In this document: piece by piece, positions 23,646-34,800 of the stretch | How the letters are laid out: every line of letters starts with the position of its first letter | How positions within the stretch are numbered: position 1 is the stretch's first letter | NCBI GenBank assembly: GCA_014529385.2 | Contig: CM043963.1 | Span: 64,283,469 to 64,347,468, forward strand | DNA length: 64,000 bases | DNA from: Adiantum capillus-veneris | Lineage: Eukaryota; Streptophyta; Polypodiopsida; Polypodiales; Pteridaceae | Direction: 5' to 3' | Notes under the pieces: model-generated | Database searches by the model: none | What the model was told of the DNA's origin: nothing | Seen by the model: only the letters and a program-made list of their open reading frames with translations | Position numbers and translations under genes: made by a program

Positions 23646-24538
23646 CTATGTTTGTGGCACCAAAGCATATGCCAAACAGCCAAAAACACGTATGTGCTCA
23701 ATAGAAGGCTTTCTATTATGCCATGATTCATATGGATTAATAGAGTACAAAGCTTTTGTAGGATGCCTGTTTAGTACATAAGTGGCACACATGATGGCCT
23801 CAAGCCAAAAAGAATGCGGCAAAGCTTGAATTTTAACCATACATCGTGCCATTTTTGTAAGTGACCTGTTTTTCCTCTCAGCAATACCATTTTTGCTGAG
23901 GTGTATAAGGCACTGCACATTGGTGTTTTATCCCACGACTAGCCAGAAATGCATTCAATTCATGAGACATATACTACCCCCCTCGATCGATGGAGGGTGC
24001 CCATAGTACATTTTGAGACGTTTTCAGCCATAGCCAAAAATTGTTTGAAGCACATAAAAACTTCAGACTTTGCTTTAAGCGAAAATACCCATGCATGCCT
24101 AGAGTAATCATCAATGAAAGTCACAAAGTACAAGTAATTGCCCAAGGATGGCGTTTGCATGGGCCAACAAATATCACTATGCACAAGCTGCAACCTGCAT
24201 GTGGCCCTAACTGAACCATCCTTTGGAAACTTAGAACACTACATTTTACCAAGAATACAGCCTTCACAAACATGTTTGACAGCTGCTTCAAGAGGAGGCA
24301 AACAAGCAACCATATCAAATTTCTGCAAACGCAGCAAACTGGTAAAATCCAGATGACCAAAACGTGCATGCCAAAGTTTTGCATCTGAAATAGCCCTTGA
24401 ATCTGCAACTGCATTTGCAAAATTGTGTCCACACTTGTCATACAAAGTGAGCTTATATAGCCCATGGCACAAAAGGCCAGATGCAACAAATTTCATCACC
24501 AAAACTGAGATCATGAACTGTACATCTGTCATCCACAA
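23646..24538 (-). pseudogene. Integrase (element B)
   Basis: Pieces in order on the minus strand: gag-pre-integrase/zinc domain LWHARFGHLDFTSLLRLQKF and VCEGCILGKM (24239-24538), core start LVHSDICWPMQTPSLGNYLY then FIDDYSRHAWVF (23960-24193), a damaged region around the second Asp (near 23985-24010), and the Glu region KNGIAERKNRSLTKMARCMV (23646-23918). Several stops and frameshifts; inactive. Confidence 0.82.
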
Positions 24539-24996
24539 ATTTGACTACAAGTCCAAGTCTAGCAAGTGCGGATACAGACAAGAGATTCTTCTTGATCCCA
24601 GTTACATAAAGTGCATCAACAAGTGTTAAGGAATTGCAACACAATCTTTCCAACTCCCTGAACTGGATAAGAGGCCTTGCTGGCACAAGTGATTGAATTC
24701 CCATGAGGGACAGACTCGAGAGAGGTGAATAATTCACGATGTGAGGTAATGTTTTTTGTAGCATATTATCGAAATGCCACACATGTGAATTTGTAGCAAC
24801 TGACATGCATGCATCATGAACAACAGGATTGTAAGTGCACTTTGCACTAAAAGCCCATTCTGCATCAACATCAGCATTACAATATCCTTTCACAGAAGAC
24901 TCAACAATGACTGCATTTGTATTGGAACCAACATTTGCAGTGGAACCACCCTCTTTCTTCTTAGACTCTTTTGCCTTCAACTTAGGACACTGTTTG
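24539..24996 (-). pseudogene. Protease and gag C-terminus (element B)
   Basis: Minus-strand frame with CPKLKAKESKKKEGGSTANV, ADVDAEWAFSAKCTYNP and SHVWHF. The DSGA expected after WHF reads DNM and is frameshifted. It continues with LVDALYVTGIKKNLLSVSAL. It ends abruptly at the element F insertion, inside the conserved CPKL/knuckle region. Confidence 0.75.
24992..24996. other. Candidate target duplication (GTTTG), left of element F
   Basis: GTTTG precedes the F LTR. GCTTG follows the F 3' end (30360-30364). One C/T mismatch. Element E has the uninterrupted region at about 53095-53105. Confidence 0.6.
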
Positions 24997-25188
24997 TGTT
25001 GGGGTATAAAGCCCAATGTGGTCGCCCAGGTAAGTGGGCGGGCCGCCAGGTATGTACACATATTCTTTTTTAAAAACCTAATAAGAACTCACTATGCTCT
25101 ACACATTACAGTAGAGCGAGTTCACCATATCGTCGTGCTCTTCTTCTCGCACTCTCTCTCGCGTCGCACTTCCGCTCGTACTCCTTCA
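24997..25188 (+). repeat. 5' LTR of element F
   Basis: 192 bp, TGTTGGGGTA ... CCTTCA, directly before the primer site. No second copy in the window. Confidence 0.8.
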
Positions 25189-25190
25189 AC

Positions 25191-25202
25191 TGGTATCAGA
25201 GC
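25191..25202 (+). other. Primer binding site, initiator tRNA-Met (element F)
   Basis: TGGTATCAGAGC, two bases inside the LTR. Confidence 0.92.
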
Positions 25203-26285
25203 TCAGATCGAGGCTCGGGGCAGCACTGCAGGAGGCTAGAGTCACCAACTCAGATTGGAGTGAAATTCGATAGGCAAAGACACGGCCCCAAATCTCGTGG
25301 GAAAGCTCAAAGGGCTTGGTGTTCTCAAAATTTCATTCTGAGGTCATCGCGGCCACCGTTCGCCTTCGACAAAGTTCTGCGCAGGCCATTTTCGACTACG
25401 TGGTCTCAGTGGGTGCAGATCCGACTCTGCAAATTTGGGGTTTTCGGCCTACGACTGCAGGTGCTGAGGATATCGACACTCCCAGAGTGTTGATTTGTGG
25501 CTGTCTACACATCAAAGGACGGCTCACAGTTCTTGGAGGCGTGTCACATACGACATGGGCGCATCTACACACAAACTGTAGGCAACGTCCACTAGTTCAT
25601 CAGGTAGCTTGTGTTTGCTGCTTGATATTCCAGATTTCATCCTGACATTGCAGGTACTTCCACATGGGATGTATTGTCAGAGATGATATATGTCTGTTGA
25701 GGGTTTGCTGGCTGTGAGTCACGCAGCAAACAACCGCCGCAGCGGTTATAGCATACAGTGGGAAATTTGTGGATGTATGACTTTGTGGGAAGTCTATGTA
25801 CTTTCAGATTTACTACAGCCTTTGTTGAGGGTCGAGTGAGGTTTTATTGAGCTGGGGGATTCTCGAATGTTGAGATCCTTTCGGTGATACAGGTCTTGGA
25901 GCGATCCCTCGAGCACCCTTAGATAGGCAGCTAGGATGTATTGACTGTGAGTTAGACAATTGGAATTGCATCTTTGCTTTACTGCCGTTGGGGCATTGTC
26001 GCAGTCTATGCTTATAGGATAGTGACAGGACAGTGAGAGACAGTACAGGTGCAGGACAGGTTTACCTGCAGCTTACAGTGTCAGAGAGACAGTGTTTTTT
26101 GAGCTGTTTTTTGGTCTGTTTTTAGTACACCAGAGCCATTTTACAAAGGAGACTCTGCCAAAATTTTTGCAGAATCTGAAGCTTTCTTGGTTCATTTGAC
26201 AGGTTGATATTGGTTCAGAGGTCAGTTTACAGGGGAAACTCTGCCGAATTTTTCCCAGAAAAGTAAACTACTGTGAAGCGTAGCT
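25203..26285 (+). other. Leader of element F
   Basis: 1.08 kb, long for copia. Contains repeated 'gacag' and 'acagtg' words around 26025-26095 but no conserved reading frame. Confidence 0.6.
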
Positions 26286-29200
26286 ATGGCTGGATCACAG
26301 GACACTGCTCTTTACAATATCAAGAAGCTGGATGGAACCAATTTCCCATTGTGGAAGAAGCAGATTTGGCACGTGTTGGTACAAAAGAAGCAGATAAAAC
26401 CTATAAAGCTCAAGGGGATAAAACCAGAAGATATGGACGAAGATGAATGGAGCGAAATGGATGAATTGGCACTTTCTACCATTATGCTGAATTTGGCAGA
26501 AAGCATTTACTTCAATGTAGCAGACGAGATGTCGGCTTATCAAGCATGGTTAAAGCTGAGTGATCTTTATGAGAAGCAGAGTGCAGCTTCACATGTATAC
26601 TGGCTTAAGAAGCTTGTTGACTTGAAGATGAAAGAAGGGACACCTATGTCCAATCATCTGAATGAATTCAACACAATCTATAGTCAGTTGTTAGCTCAAG
26701 GTGTCAAGTTTGATGAACCTGTTAGAGCTATGTTCCTGTTGATCACATTGCCGGAAAGTTGGGACACTTTTCGCACAGCTTTGAGTAATTCTGCACCTCC
26801 AGATGGTTTGAACATAGCAGGTGTAGAAGGAAGTCTGCTTACTGAAGAAACCAATAGAAAGACAATGGACAAAAGCAAAGGAACAGCCTTAGTTGTTAGG
26901 GGAAGGAACAAAGAAAAGTACAAAGGTGGAAAGAGGAATCAGTCTCGTAGCAAGTCCCGCAGTGCTAAAGGCAAGAGTGACATAGAATGCTACCATTGTG
27001 GCAAGAAGGATCACATGAAAAGAGACTGCAGAGAATGGAAAGCAGAAAAAGGCAAAGAGAAAGCTGAAGACCATGGTGAGAAGAACAAGTCCTCAATGAA
27101 GATTCGAGAAATAAATGTGACAAACACTGTTGCAGAGGATGACAGTCTAGTGTCAGGAGACATCTACTTCTTGAAGAATACAATGGACTCAGCTCTTCTT
27201 ACAGCATCTGATGGAAATGCACTGAGTGACTGGATTATAGACTCAGGGGCATCACTTCATGTGTCTCCAAACAATGAGTGGTTTACTTCTTATGTGACCA
27301 CTAAAGATCATGTTCGGCTAGGCAATGGGCAGACATGTGAGATCTTAGGTGTTGGAGATGTTCAATTGAAGTTTCAGAATGGCTCTTCTTTCACGCTGAA
27401 GAATGTGAGACATGTTCCCACAATTACAAAGAGCTTGATCAGCACAGGTTTACTTGATGATGCTGGCTACGTCACCACTTTTGGACAGAACATGTGGAAG
27501 ATATCCAAGGGTTCTATGACAGTAGCACATGGAGTAAAGTCTGGAGAACTTTACATGATTTATGTATCAAATGTCTCTAAAAGTGTAATCAATGTAACCG
27601 AGCAGTCGAACGTTTCTTTGTGGCATAGCCGGTTAGGACATATGTCCAAGAAGGGAATGGAAATCTTGTCTCGTTCTGGTTATTTTCCTAGCTTTTCCTT
27701 TAATGATTTTGAATTCTGTGAACATTGTCTGTATGGTAAGCAAACACAGCAGCCACATAAGCATAGAAGCAGTAGAAGAGATACACAGTTGGCACTTGTT
27801 CATAGTGATTTGTGTGGACCTATGCCTAACCTATCTCTAGGGGGAGCTTCTTACTTTATGACATTTATAGATGATTACTCGAGGAAAGTATGGGTTTACT
27901 TTCTCAAGCACAAGGATGAAGCGTTTAGTGTTTTCAAAACGTTTGTGACACTTGTGGAGAATCAGAGTGGCAAGAAGCTTAAATGCTTACGCACTGACAA
28001 TGGTGGAGAGTATGTTTCAAAGGCCTTTCAGGACTTTTGTGAGTCAAAAGGTATAAAACGTGAACTTACTGCTCCTTACAATCCTCCTCAAAATGGTGTT
28101 GCTGAGAGGATGAATAGGACCATACAAGAGAAGGTCAGAAGCATGTTGTCTAATGCACATCTACCAAATGGGTTTTGGGCTGAAGCTGCATCAACAACTG
28201 TTCATCTTGTAAATAGATCTCCTATCAAGGTTTTGCAGAAGGATTCAGTGCCAAAGATGGTATGGTCAGGCAAAATGCCCTCATACAAGCATCTCAGAGT
28301 CTTTGGCTGTGAGGCATATACTCACGTTCCAAAGGAATTTAGGAACAAACTTGAGCCAAAGAGTAGAAAGTGCATCTTTCTAGGCTATGGTAATTGTGGT
28401 GAGATGGGGTACAGACTTTGGGATCCCGAATCCAGAAAGGTTGTCCGCAGCAATGATGTTCACTTTAATGAATCCAAATATCATTCTAAACCAGATAGGG
28501 TTGAGGAGATTAGAAGAGTTGTCTTCCAAGAAGATGGACCTACACGTGTAAGACAAAATGTCAGGGCTCAAGAGGAGCAAGGACAGGATAGATTGGAACC
28601 ACAGGTTGTGGCTGAGCCTGAGCCACCTATTGTGCGTAGATCTCGACGTGTCATGCGACCTCCTGATAGGTTTGTTCCATCTATGAACTATGTCATGTTG
28701 ACTGATTGCAATGAGCCTTCATGTTACAAGGAAGCAGTGCAAATGAAGGACTCCGGGAATTGGCAATTGGCCATGCAGTCAGAGATGACAGCTCTGCATA
28801 AAAACCAGACATGGAAGCTAGTTAAATTACCACAGGGCAAAAAGGCTCTACCTTGTAAATGGGTTTACAGGTATAAGATCACCGCTCATGATAGTCAGCC
28901 AAAGTACAAAGCAAGGCTTGTTGCCAAGGGCTTTAAGCAAGAACAAGGCATTGACTTTGATGAAGTCTTCTCTCCGGTGGTCAAGATGACTACATTGAGA
29001 TTCTTTCTTGCATTGGTTGCCATATTAGATTTGGTGTTGCACCAAATGGATGTCAAGACAACGTTCCTGCATGGTGATTTAGATGTTGAAATTTACATAC
29101 AGCAGCCAGAAGGGTTTGTTGAGAAAGGCAAGGAAGATTGGGTATGCCAGTTGTTAAAAAGTCTTTATGGCTTAAAACAATCACCGAGGGCATGGTACCA

Positions 29201-30266
29201 TAAATTCCACAAGTTTATGCTTTCTCAAGGCTACAAACGTAGTGAGTTCCATCACTGTCTATATACAAAGAAGGCTAAGGATGGTAGTTGGCTGATCCTT
29301 ATTTTGTGTGTGGATGACATGTTGATTGCTGGCAAGCACCTTGAAGAAATTTCAGCTTTGAAGTCAAAGATGGCAAAATCGTTTGACATGAAAGACATGG
29401 GTGAGGCAAGTCATATACTTGGTATGCGCATTGAGAGAGACAGATCAAAGAAGTTGATTTGGTTATCTCAAACAGAGTATATTGACAAGGTTTTGCAACG
29501 TTTCAATATGGAGAAGGGAAAGGCACTGAGTGTTCCATTGCCACCATATGTGAAACTTAGCAAACAAGATTTTCCTGTGTCTGAGGAAGAACAGGCTGAA
29601 ATGGATAAGATTCCATATGCGTCTGCAGTGGGTAGTTTGATGTATGCAATGATTGCTACTCGCCCAGACATTGCATTTGCAGTGGGAGTAGTAAGTCGAT
29701 ACATGTCAAACCCAGGCAAGAAACATTGGGAGGCAGTGAAAGGAATATTGAGATACCTAAAAGCTACAAAGAGTATGCGTATATGCTATGGGAGTCAGGA
29801 GCTAAGTGTAAAGGGTTTTACAGACTCAGATTATGCAGGTGACTTAGACAACCGAAGGTCTACGTCAGGGTATGTCTTTACATTGGCTGGTGGAGCAGTA
29901 TCATGGCGTTCTAGATTACAAGATTGTGTTACTCAGTCTACTACAGAGGCTGAATATGTTGCAGCATCAAAGGCATGCAAAGAATCAATTTGGCTTAATT
30001 GACTAGTAACAGATTTGGGAATCAAAGAAGAGATGCCTGTGTTATATTGTGATAGTCAAAGTGCTATACAATTGGATCGCAATCCAGTTTATCACTCAAA
30101 GACAAAGCATGTGGATGTGAAGTATCATTTCATCAGGGAAATGCTCGAGGATAAGTAGCTTCAGCTTGTCAAAGTTCACACCACAGAAAATCCTGCTGAT
30201 CTACTTACAAAAGGACTTCCCTCAGAGAGCTTTGCGCATTTTCGCACGCAGTTAGGTGTAGGGTAG
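26286..30266 (+). pseudogene. gag-pol polyprotein, two nonsense codons (element F)
   Basis: A 1238-codon frame opens at ATG 26286. Gag: FPLWKKQIWHVL near residue 20 and zinc knuckle CYHCGKKDHMKRDC at 235. Protease: WIIDSGASLHVSP near 318. Integrase: LWHSRLGHMSKKGME zinc motif, then catalytic HSDLCGP, RTDNGGEY and NGVAERMN, all three acidic residues present. RT: KWVYRYKITAHDSQPKYKAR and DVKTTFLHGDL, with the catalytic box CVDD (C at 1008) instead of YVDD. RNase H: FTDSDYAGDLDNRRSTSGY. A TGA at 30000-30002 ends the frame within RNase H. In the same frame the protein continues (VLYCDSQSAIQL, TKHVDVKYHFIREML) through a TAG at 30156-30158 to TAG 30264-30266. Both early stops fit C-to-T change. Confidence 0.92.
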
Positions 30267-30343
30267 TACATCACTTCTCTACATCTCTTGTATATTAGCT
30301 TGTATAGTAGCTTCTCTCTCACTTAAAGTACCACATTGGACTT

Positions 30344-30355
30344 TAAGTGGGAGGT
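30344..30355 (+). other. Polypurine tract of element F
   Basis: AAGTGGGAGGT, the usual copia tract, followed by TGTT (the LTR start) and then element B. Confidence 0.8.
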
Positions 30356-30359
30356 TGTT

Positions 30360-30515
30360 GCTTGATCAAGCGATCATTAGCTTTATAATAATGGCAACGC
30401 ATCTTCTTTTTGCCCTTATCACCAAAATTTCCAGACAAAATGCTGCCAGCAGAGGCATTGGGAACAAAAGTTTTGCCACTCGCAGCAGAACCATAAGAAG
30501 TGGCTGCATTGGTCG
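30360..30515 (-). pseudogene. Nucleocapsid fragment of gag (element B)
   Basis: Minus-strand match to E 53098-53255: NAATSYGSAASGK, then NFGDKGKKKMRCHYYKANDR, a degenerate CCHC knuckle whose second Cys is Tyr. The similarity to E ends near 30515, the truncation point against element G. Confidence 0.75.
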
Positions 30516-30529
30516 CAAAACCTGAAGAG

Positions 30530-31480
30530 CTTGTGGTAAGAGACACTAAAGAAAAATCTGATGTGGTGGAAGAACCCCACCTTGAAACAAAAGAATCAAA
30601 ACTTATAGTGCCAGACAGTGAAGATGCCATAGACGGAATTCCATTTGTAGAGGAAGACTGGCTAGCACACTTATGGGAAAAAGTTAGAGAGATCAATGAT
30701 GGGAGCCTAACCCTAAAGTCACTTCCTATAGAGGAAGTCTGGTTGGATAACCTACCTTCTGACATGAACATGGATGTATAATCCTTGTATGGGGGTTACA
30801 GATCTGAAGCTTCAGGTATATCGAAACCTTTGACCTTGAAAACATTACCTTCTTACTTGAGAAATAAGAAAGATGAATCCATAGTATGTAAGACCACTCA
30901 AGTAAAAAGAGCCAAACAGACCCTGGAAGTAGACAACATTCATTCAATCATGTCTATACCCATCCAATGCACTCTTACCTTGGGAGAATTGTTAAAACTC
31001 AGACCATATTTATGGAATGATCTATCGAAAACCCTAGAAAAGGTGGGGATAACGGGGTTAATCTCGAAAAATTTGGAAAAATTGAAAGATGAAATGGACA
31101 ACAAAGAGATTCGATATGTTTCCATGAACAAAGTTGGAGAATATTATGAAGGGGAAGAAGGAAACACCACCCTTCTAGTGAAATATAATGACATTGAAAC
31201 CATGACGATAGGCATAGCCATAGCCACAAAAGCAGTATGGGAATCCTGGGGACAACCAACCATTAGAAAAACTTGAATGAAATTGCAATTGGCTGACGAA
31301 CACATAAAGAGACCATTAGGGCTGCTTGAAAAAGTGATAGTCAATTCCTATGGAATTGAATATCAACACACTTTTGCCATAGTAGACTTTGGGAAAAAAC
31401 TCAATTATAAAATCATATTGGGAAGACCTTTCATGCGACAAGCACAACTTATCCAAGATTGGAGAAACAATTATCTGTAC
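30530..31480 (+). pseudogene. gag C-terminus and degenerate protease PR1 (element G)
   Basis: Frames 30500-30781 and 30785-31276, then the start of 31277-33145. The upstream ATG near 30500 lies in antisense element B and is not a real start. Conserved features shared with the element A protease: NKVGEYYEGEEGNTTLLV, ATKAVWESWG and ILGRPFMRQAQLIQDW. At the place of A's LDGGAG the text reads TMTIGIAIA, so the catalytic Asp is missing. A stop (31274-31276) falls inside the domain. Confidence 0.72.
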
Positions 31481-32560
31481 TTGAAGCAAGCGGGATCTAT
31501 AACAAGGGTAAATCTAAAAGATCACACTTATAGAGATGTCTTGAAAACACCCATACAAGAGTTTGATTCAGTCTCTTTGGCTGAAACTAAGCTTCCATCC
31601 TGGCTAAACAAAGACACTCCTATTTGGATGTGTGGAGCTTCAGAAAATGGAAGCTTAAGACGAGAAGAATGTATCCTGGAAAGGGACTGCACAGACGAAG
31701 TTTATGTACATGAACCCTTTCCAGAGCATTTGTTTGAGCCATTCGAATGGACTCAAATTTTAGCGACAATGGATGTATGTGTGAATACGTCTATGTCTAC
31801 TCAATTTTGCAATGAGGATGGCTACGACATAATTCCCAGCCAAATGATTTCAATCCTCAACATTGAAGACGAAAATGAGGAACCCAAAGACTTAATGAAA
31901 TCTCAACAAATCTTTTTAGACCTCTATTACGATACAACTGATGAGTTAGATGAACACTCAGCTACCTCAAAAGACTCGAGGTCAAAAAAAGAACATGTGA
32001 GAGCTAAGGTACTCTTAAAAGGAGGGGAGGAAAAGTTTTTTAACTTTCCAAACCAGAAGTCAAGAAGACAAAAATGGTATAGACGAAAAGAAGACACCAG
32101 AAACACGAAAACACGACCTATGTCATCAGTCTCCGATAGAACGCAATTTCTGATGCAGATAGATGCAAATTATTGTATCAAGGACAAAATCACGGGCAGA
32201 TATCCTTTAAACAAGAATTCAAAAATGTCTAAAACATTGAGAAAAACAAGGAAGGATACTCAAACCAATCCACATGATAATAAACCACTCATGACCAGAA
32301 TCGAGCGGAAAACGAATTATCAAGAGTTGAAGAAAGCTCTAAAGGAGATATACACGACCGAAATGGAAACCACGGAAGAGGATGCTAAGGCTGTAATGAG
32401 CGTTCCATCCCATTACAATAAGTATACTCTCCAAGATCGAAAAATCATAGTCGAACAGCCTATTAGGGAACTACGAAAACAGGGCAAGTCCTACGAAGGG
32501 CCTGAAAATGATGAAAAGATAGACCTAGCTCAACCAGGAGAAGAGCCTAGACTTGCTTGC
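31481..32560 (+). pseudogene. Linker between protease and RT (element G)
   Basis: Open but weakly conserved part of the 622-codon frame (31277-33145), acidic and Lys-rich. Contains LFEPFEWTQILATMDV and a basic stretch around 32050-32130. No domain recognised. Confidence 0.6.
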
Positions 32561-33324
32561 ATTGCAAACGACCGAACAGAAGAAGAAGAAGAAGAGCTTT
32601 TGCTAAGCTTGTTGAAAGAATACCGGGATATCTTCGCTTGGTCTTACAAGGATCTCAAGGGTGTTGATCCAGAAATCTGTCAACATACCATACTCATGAG
32701 AGATGATGCAAAACCAAGTAGACAAAGGCCATACACGTATAATGAAACATTTTCCAGGAAGATAAAAGAAGAGATTGAAAAACTAAAGGAAGCCGAATTC
32801 ATTTACGAAATTGAACACATAGATTGGGTGTTTCCAATTGTGGTAGTACTCAAGAAGAATGGAAAATTACGAGTGTGTGTTAATCTCAAAAAGGTGAATG
32901 CAGCTACCATTAGAGACAACTTTCCTCTTCCAACCACTGAGCATGTTTTAGAACGATTTGCAGGAAAAGAAGCTTACAACTTTTTAGATGGATTTTCGGG
33001 ATACAATCAACTTTTGGTTGACCCAAAAGATCAGCATAAAACAACTTTTGCAACAGAATGGGGTATTTTTGCCTATCGGGTCATGCCGTTTGGGTTAAAT
33101 AATGCTCCAGCCAACATTTCAAAGGTTGATGAGCCATGCTTTTAAAGAATATCTATATGGATGATCTATGCGTACATTCATCAATCCGGGCTGATCATTT
33201 TGAACATCTCAAAAAGGTATTCAAAAAATGTAGACTTTACAGGATTTGCTTAAATCCTAAAAAGTGCACATACATGGGTAGACAAGGAAAAATTCTTGGA
33301 CATAAAGTGCCTAAAATGGCATAG
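32561..33324 (+). pseudogene. Reverse transcriptase (element G)
   Basis: EYRDIFAWSYKDLKGVDPEI, PSRQRPYTYNETFSRKIKEE, FPIVVVLKKNGKLRVCVNLK, YNFLDGFSGYNQLLVDPKDQ and FAYRVMPFGLNNAPA, then a single-base insertion near 33113 shifts frame. The next frame (33136-33324) has the catalytic IYMDDLCVHSS and LNPKKCTYMGRQGKILGHKV. A few codons before YMDD are missing. Another frame change lies near 33312. Confidence 0.85.
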
Positions 33325-33950
33325 CTATTGATATTGAGAAGATTCATGTCATTGCTGATTTTCTTAGACCAACAACAGTCAAGGGGGTACAAGCCTTCAT
33401 GGGGCATTGTAAATATTACCGACGGTTCATCTACATGTACGCTATCATTGCAAAACCCATGTATAGCTTGATCACACAGTTTGAGTGGACCGAGGCATGT
33501 GAAGAATCCTTCATGAAGCTTAAGCAAGCTCTCACCTCAGCTCCAATATTGAAAGCACCAGATTGGAATAATATATTCCACGTACATGTAGATGCTTTCA
33601 ATTTTGCTATCGGTTGTATACTAGCTCAACCAAGAGACGGGAAAATTGACTTTCCTATTTATTATGCTAGCCGACAGTTAAACATGGCTGAAAAGAATTA
33701 CAGCACCACTGAAAGAGAAGGATTAGGAATGATCTATGCCGTTAAAAAGTATAGACATTACCTATTAACCAACAAGTTTGTGTTCTTTGTGGACCACCAA
33801 GCTTTGTTGTATTTGGTCAACAAGTCATGCAACACAGGAAGAATAGTAAGATGGTTCATCATTCTTCTGGAATTTGATTTCACTATGGTTGTAAAAAAAG
33901 GCACTACACATCAGAGCAGATCATTGTCAAGGATTGTTTAAGGAGAATCG
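33325..33950 (+). pseudogene. RT thumb and RNase H (element G)
   Basis: Frame 33399-33941: FMGHCKYYRRFIYMYAIIAK thumb motif, HVHVDAFNFAIGCILAQPRD with the first catalytic Asp, NYSTTEREGLGMIYAVKKYR and FVDHQALLYLV. The stop at 33939-33941 is in the same frame as the following part. The terminal ADxLSR motif is garbled by small indels. Confidence 0.83.
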
Positions 33951-34352
33951 CCTAAAGGGGTATATGATGATCTACCAGATGCCTATTTTTTCTCCATGGA
34001 AATGATACCTCGATGGTCGGAAAACATTGTGTCATTGATGACAGATTCACAAATACCACTCACTATTATGATCAAATTAATTGAGCAATCGGCTACGTAT
34101 CAATTACTAGCTGGTAGGCTATACAAAAGAAATCGAGATGGAATATTTCTCTTATGCATTAATCCTGAAGAAATAGAACAGTACCTAAGTCAAGCACATG
34201 TTACCATAGTAGGACTTCACTTTGCGGAGGACCAAAATATGCAACAAATCTTGAGACTTGGAGTATTTTGGCCGCCTATGAGGAGTGATGTTAGATCTTT
34301 TGTAAGGGATTGTCCTTAATGTTAGAAAAAAACACCCATACCTCATGTAACA
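33951..34352 (+). pseudogene. Integrase zinc domain, copy 1 (element G)
   Basis: Frame 33996-34319 and beyond: GRLYKRNRDGIFLL, then His (in QAHVTIVGLHF) and Cys residues with spacing H-x6-H-x30-C-x2-C. The Cys pair is broken by a TAA (34317-34319), and a TAG follows one codon after the second Cys. Same frame as copy 2. Confidence 0.78.
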
Positions 34353-34800
34353 TTGTTTCAAATGTCACCTGTTCCTAAGTGGAGTAACTATCTAGTTACT
34401 TACTTATCAATCCAAACATTTCCTGAGGATATGAGTAAACGCCGTCAAAGAGCAATTGAAACTGAAGCAAGAAACTATGCTCTTATAAGGAACCAATTGT
34501 ACTGGAGAGGTAAAGACCAACATTTGCGTCTTTGTGCAAATGAGGACGAGTATATTTTGATTATAGAACAAGCACATGCTGGATTAGCTGGAGGTCACTT
34601 TTCTAGTGAGACTATTGCAAGAGCAATCTTGATGGCAGGCATATGGTGGCCAACACTTTTTGCAGATGCCAAAGAATATGTTCGAAGGTGCGATGCTTGT
34701 CAACGAGAAAAAATGCCGACACGAGTGGATAGCATGCCCTTAAGACCAATGATGGGGGCTAGAGCTTTCGTAAAATGGAGTATAAATTTTTTTTGGGTCA
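34353..34800 (+). pseudogene. Integrase zinc domain, copy 2, and core start (element G)
   Basis: Frame 34353-34820: NQLYWRGKDQHLRLCANEDE, then QAHAGLAGGHF ... RRCDACQREK with the same H-x6-H-x30-C-x2-C spacing. It continues to LRPMMGARAFVKWSINFF, where the first core Asp expected before F reads Asn. Frameshift near 34800. Confidence 0.82.

Larger units (their letters stand above)
24997..30359 (+). mobile_element. Element F: Ty1/copia lacking its 3' LTR
   Basis: Plus-strand copia inserted in element B. 5' LTR 24997-25188, initiator-Met primer site, 1.1-kb leader, gag-pol and polypurine tract are all present. Instead of a 3' LTR, only four bases (TGTT) follow the tract before element B resumes. 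Gag-pol has two nonsense codons near its end. Confidence 0.88.
12543..30515 (-). mobile_element. Element B: Ty1/copia, split by A and F, 5' end lost
   Basis: Same family as element E (49555-54554). Surviving pieces are 12543-13085 (3' LTR, RNase H), 22087-24996 (RT, integrase, gag-pre-integrase) and 30360-30515 (nucleocapsid). Element A sits between the first two and element F between the last two. Alignment with E shows the pieces are collinear. The bases before the LTR (12538-12542, GAGTA) are one copy of the target duplication. The other end, with gag N-terminus and 5' LTR, is gone at the junction with G. Confidence 0.85.

Noticed and set aside
25316-25645. 109-codon frame in the leader of element F
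   Set aside because: No domain; lies between primer site and gag ATG; likely chance.
30500-30529. ATG near 30500 as the start of G gag
   Set aside because: It lies in antisense element B sequence, outside G.
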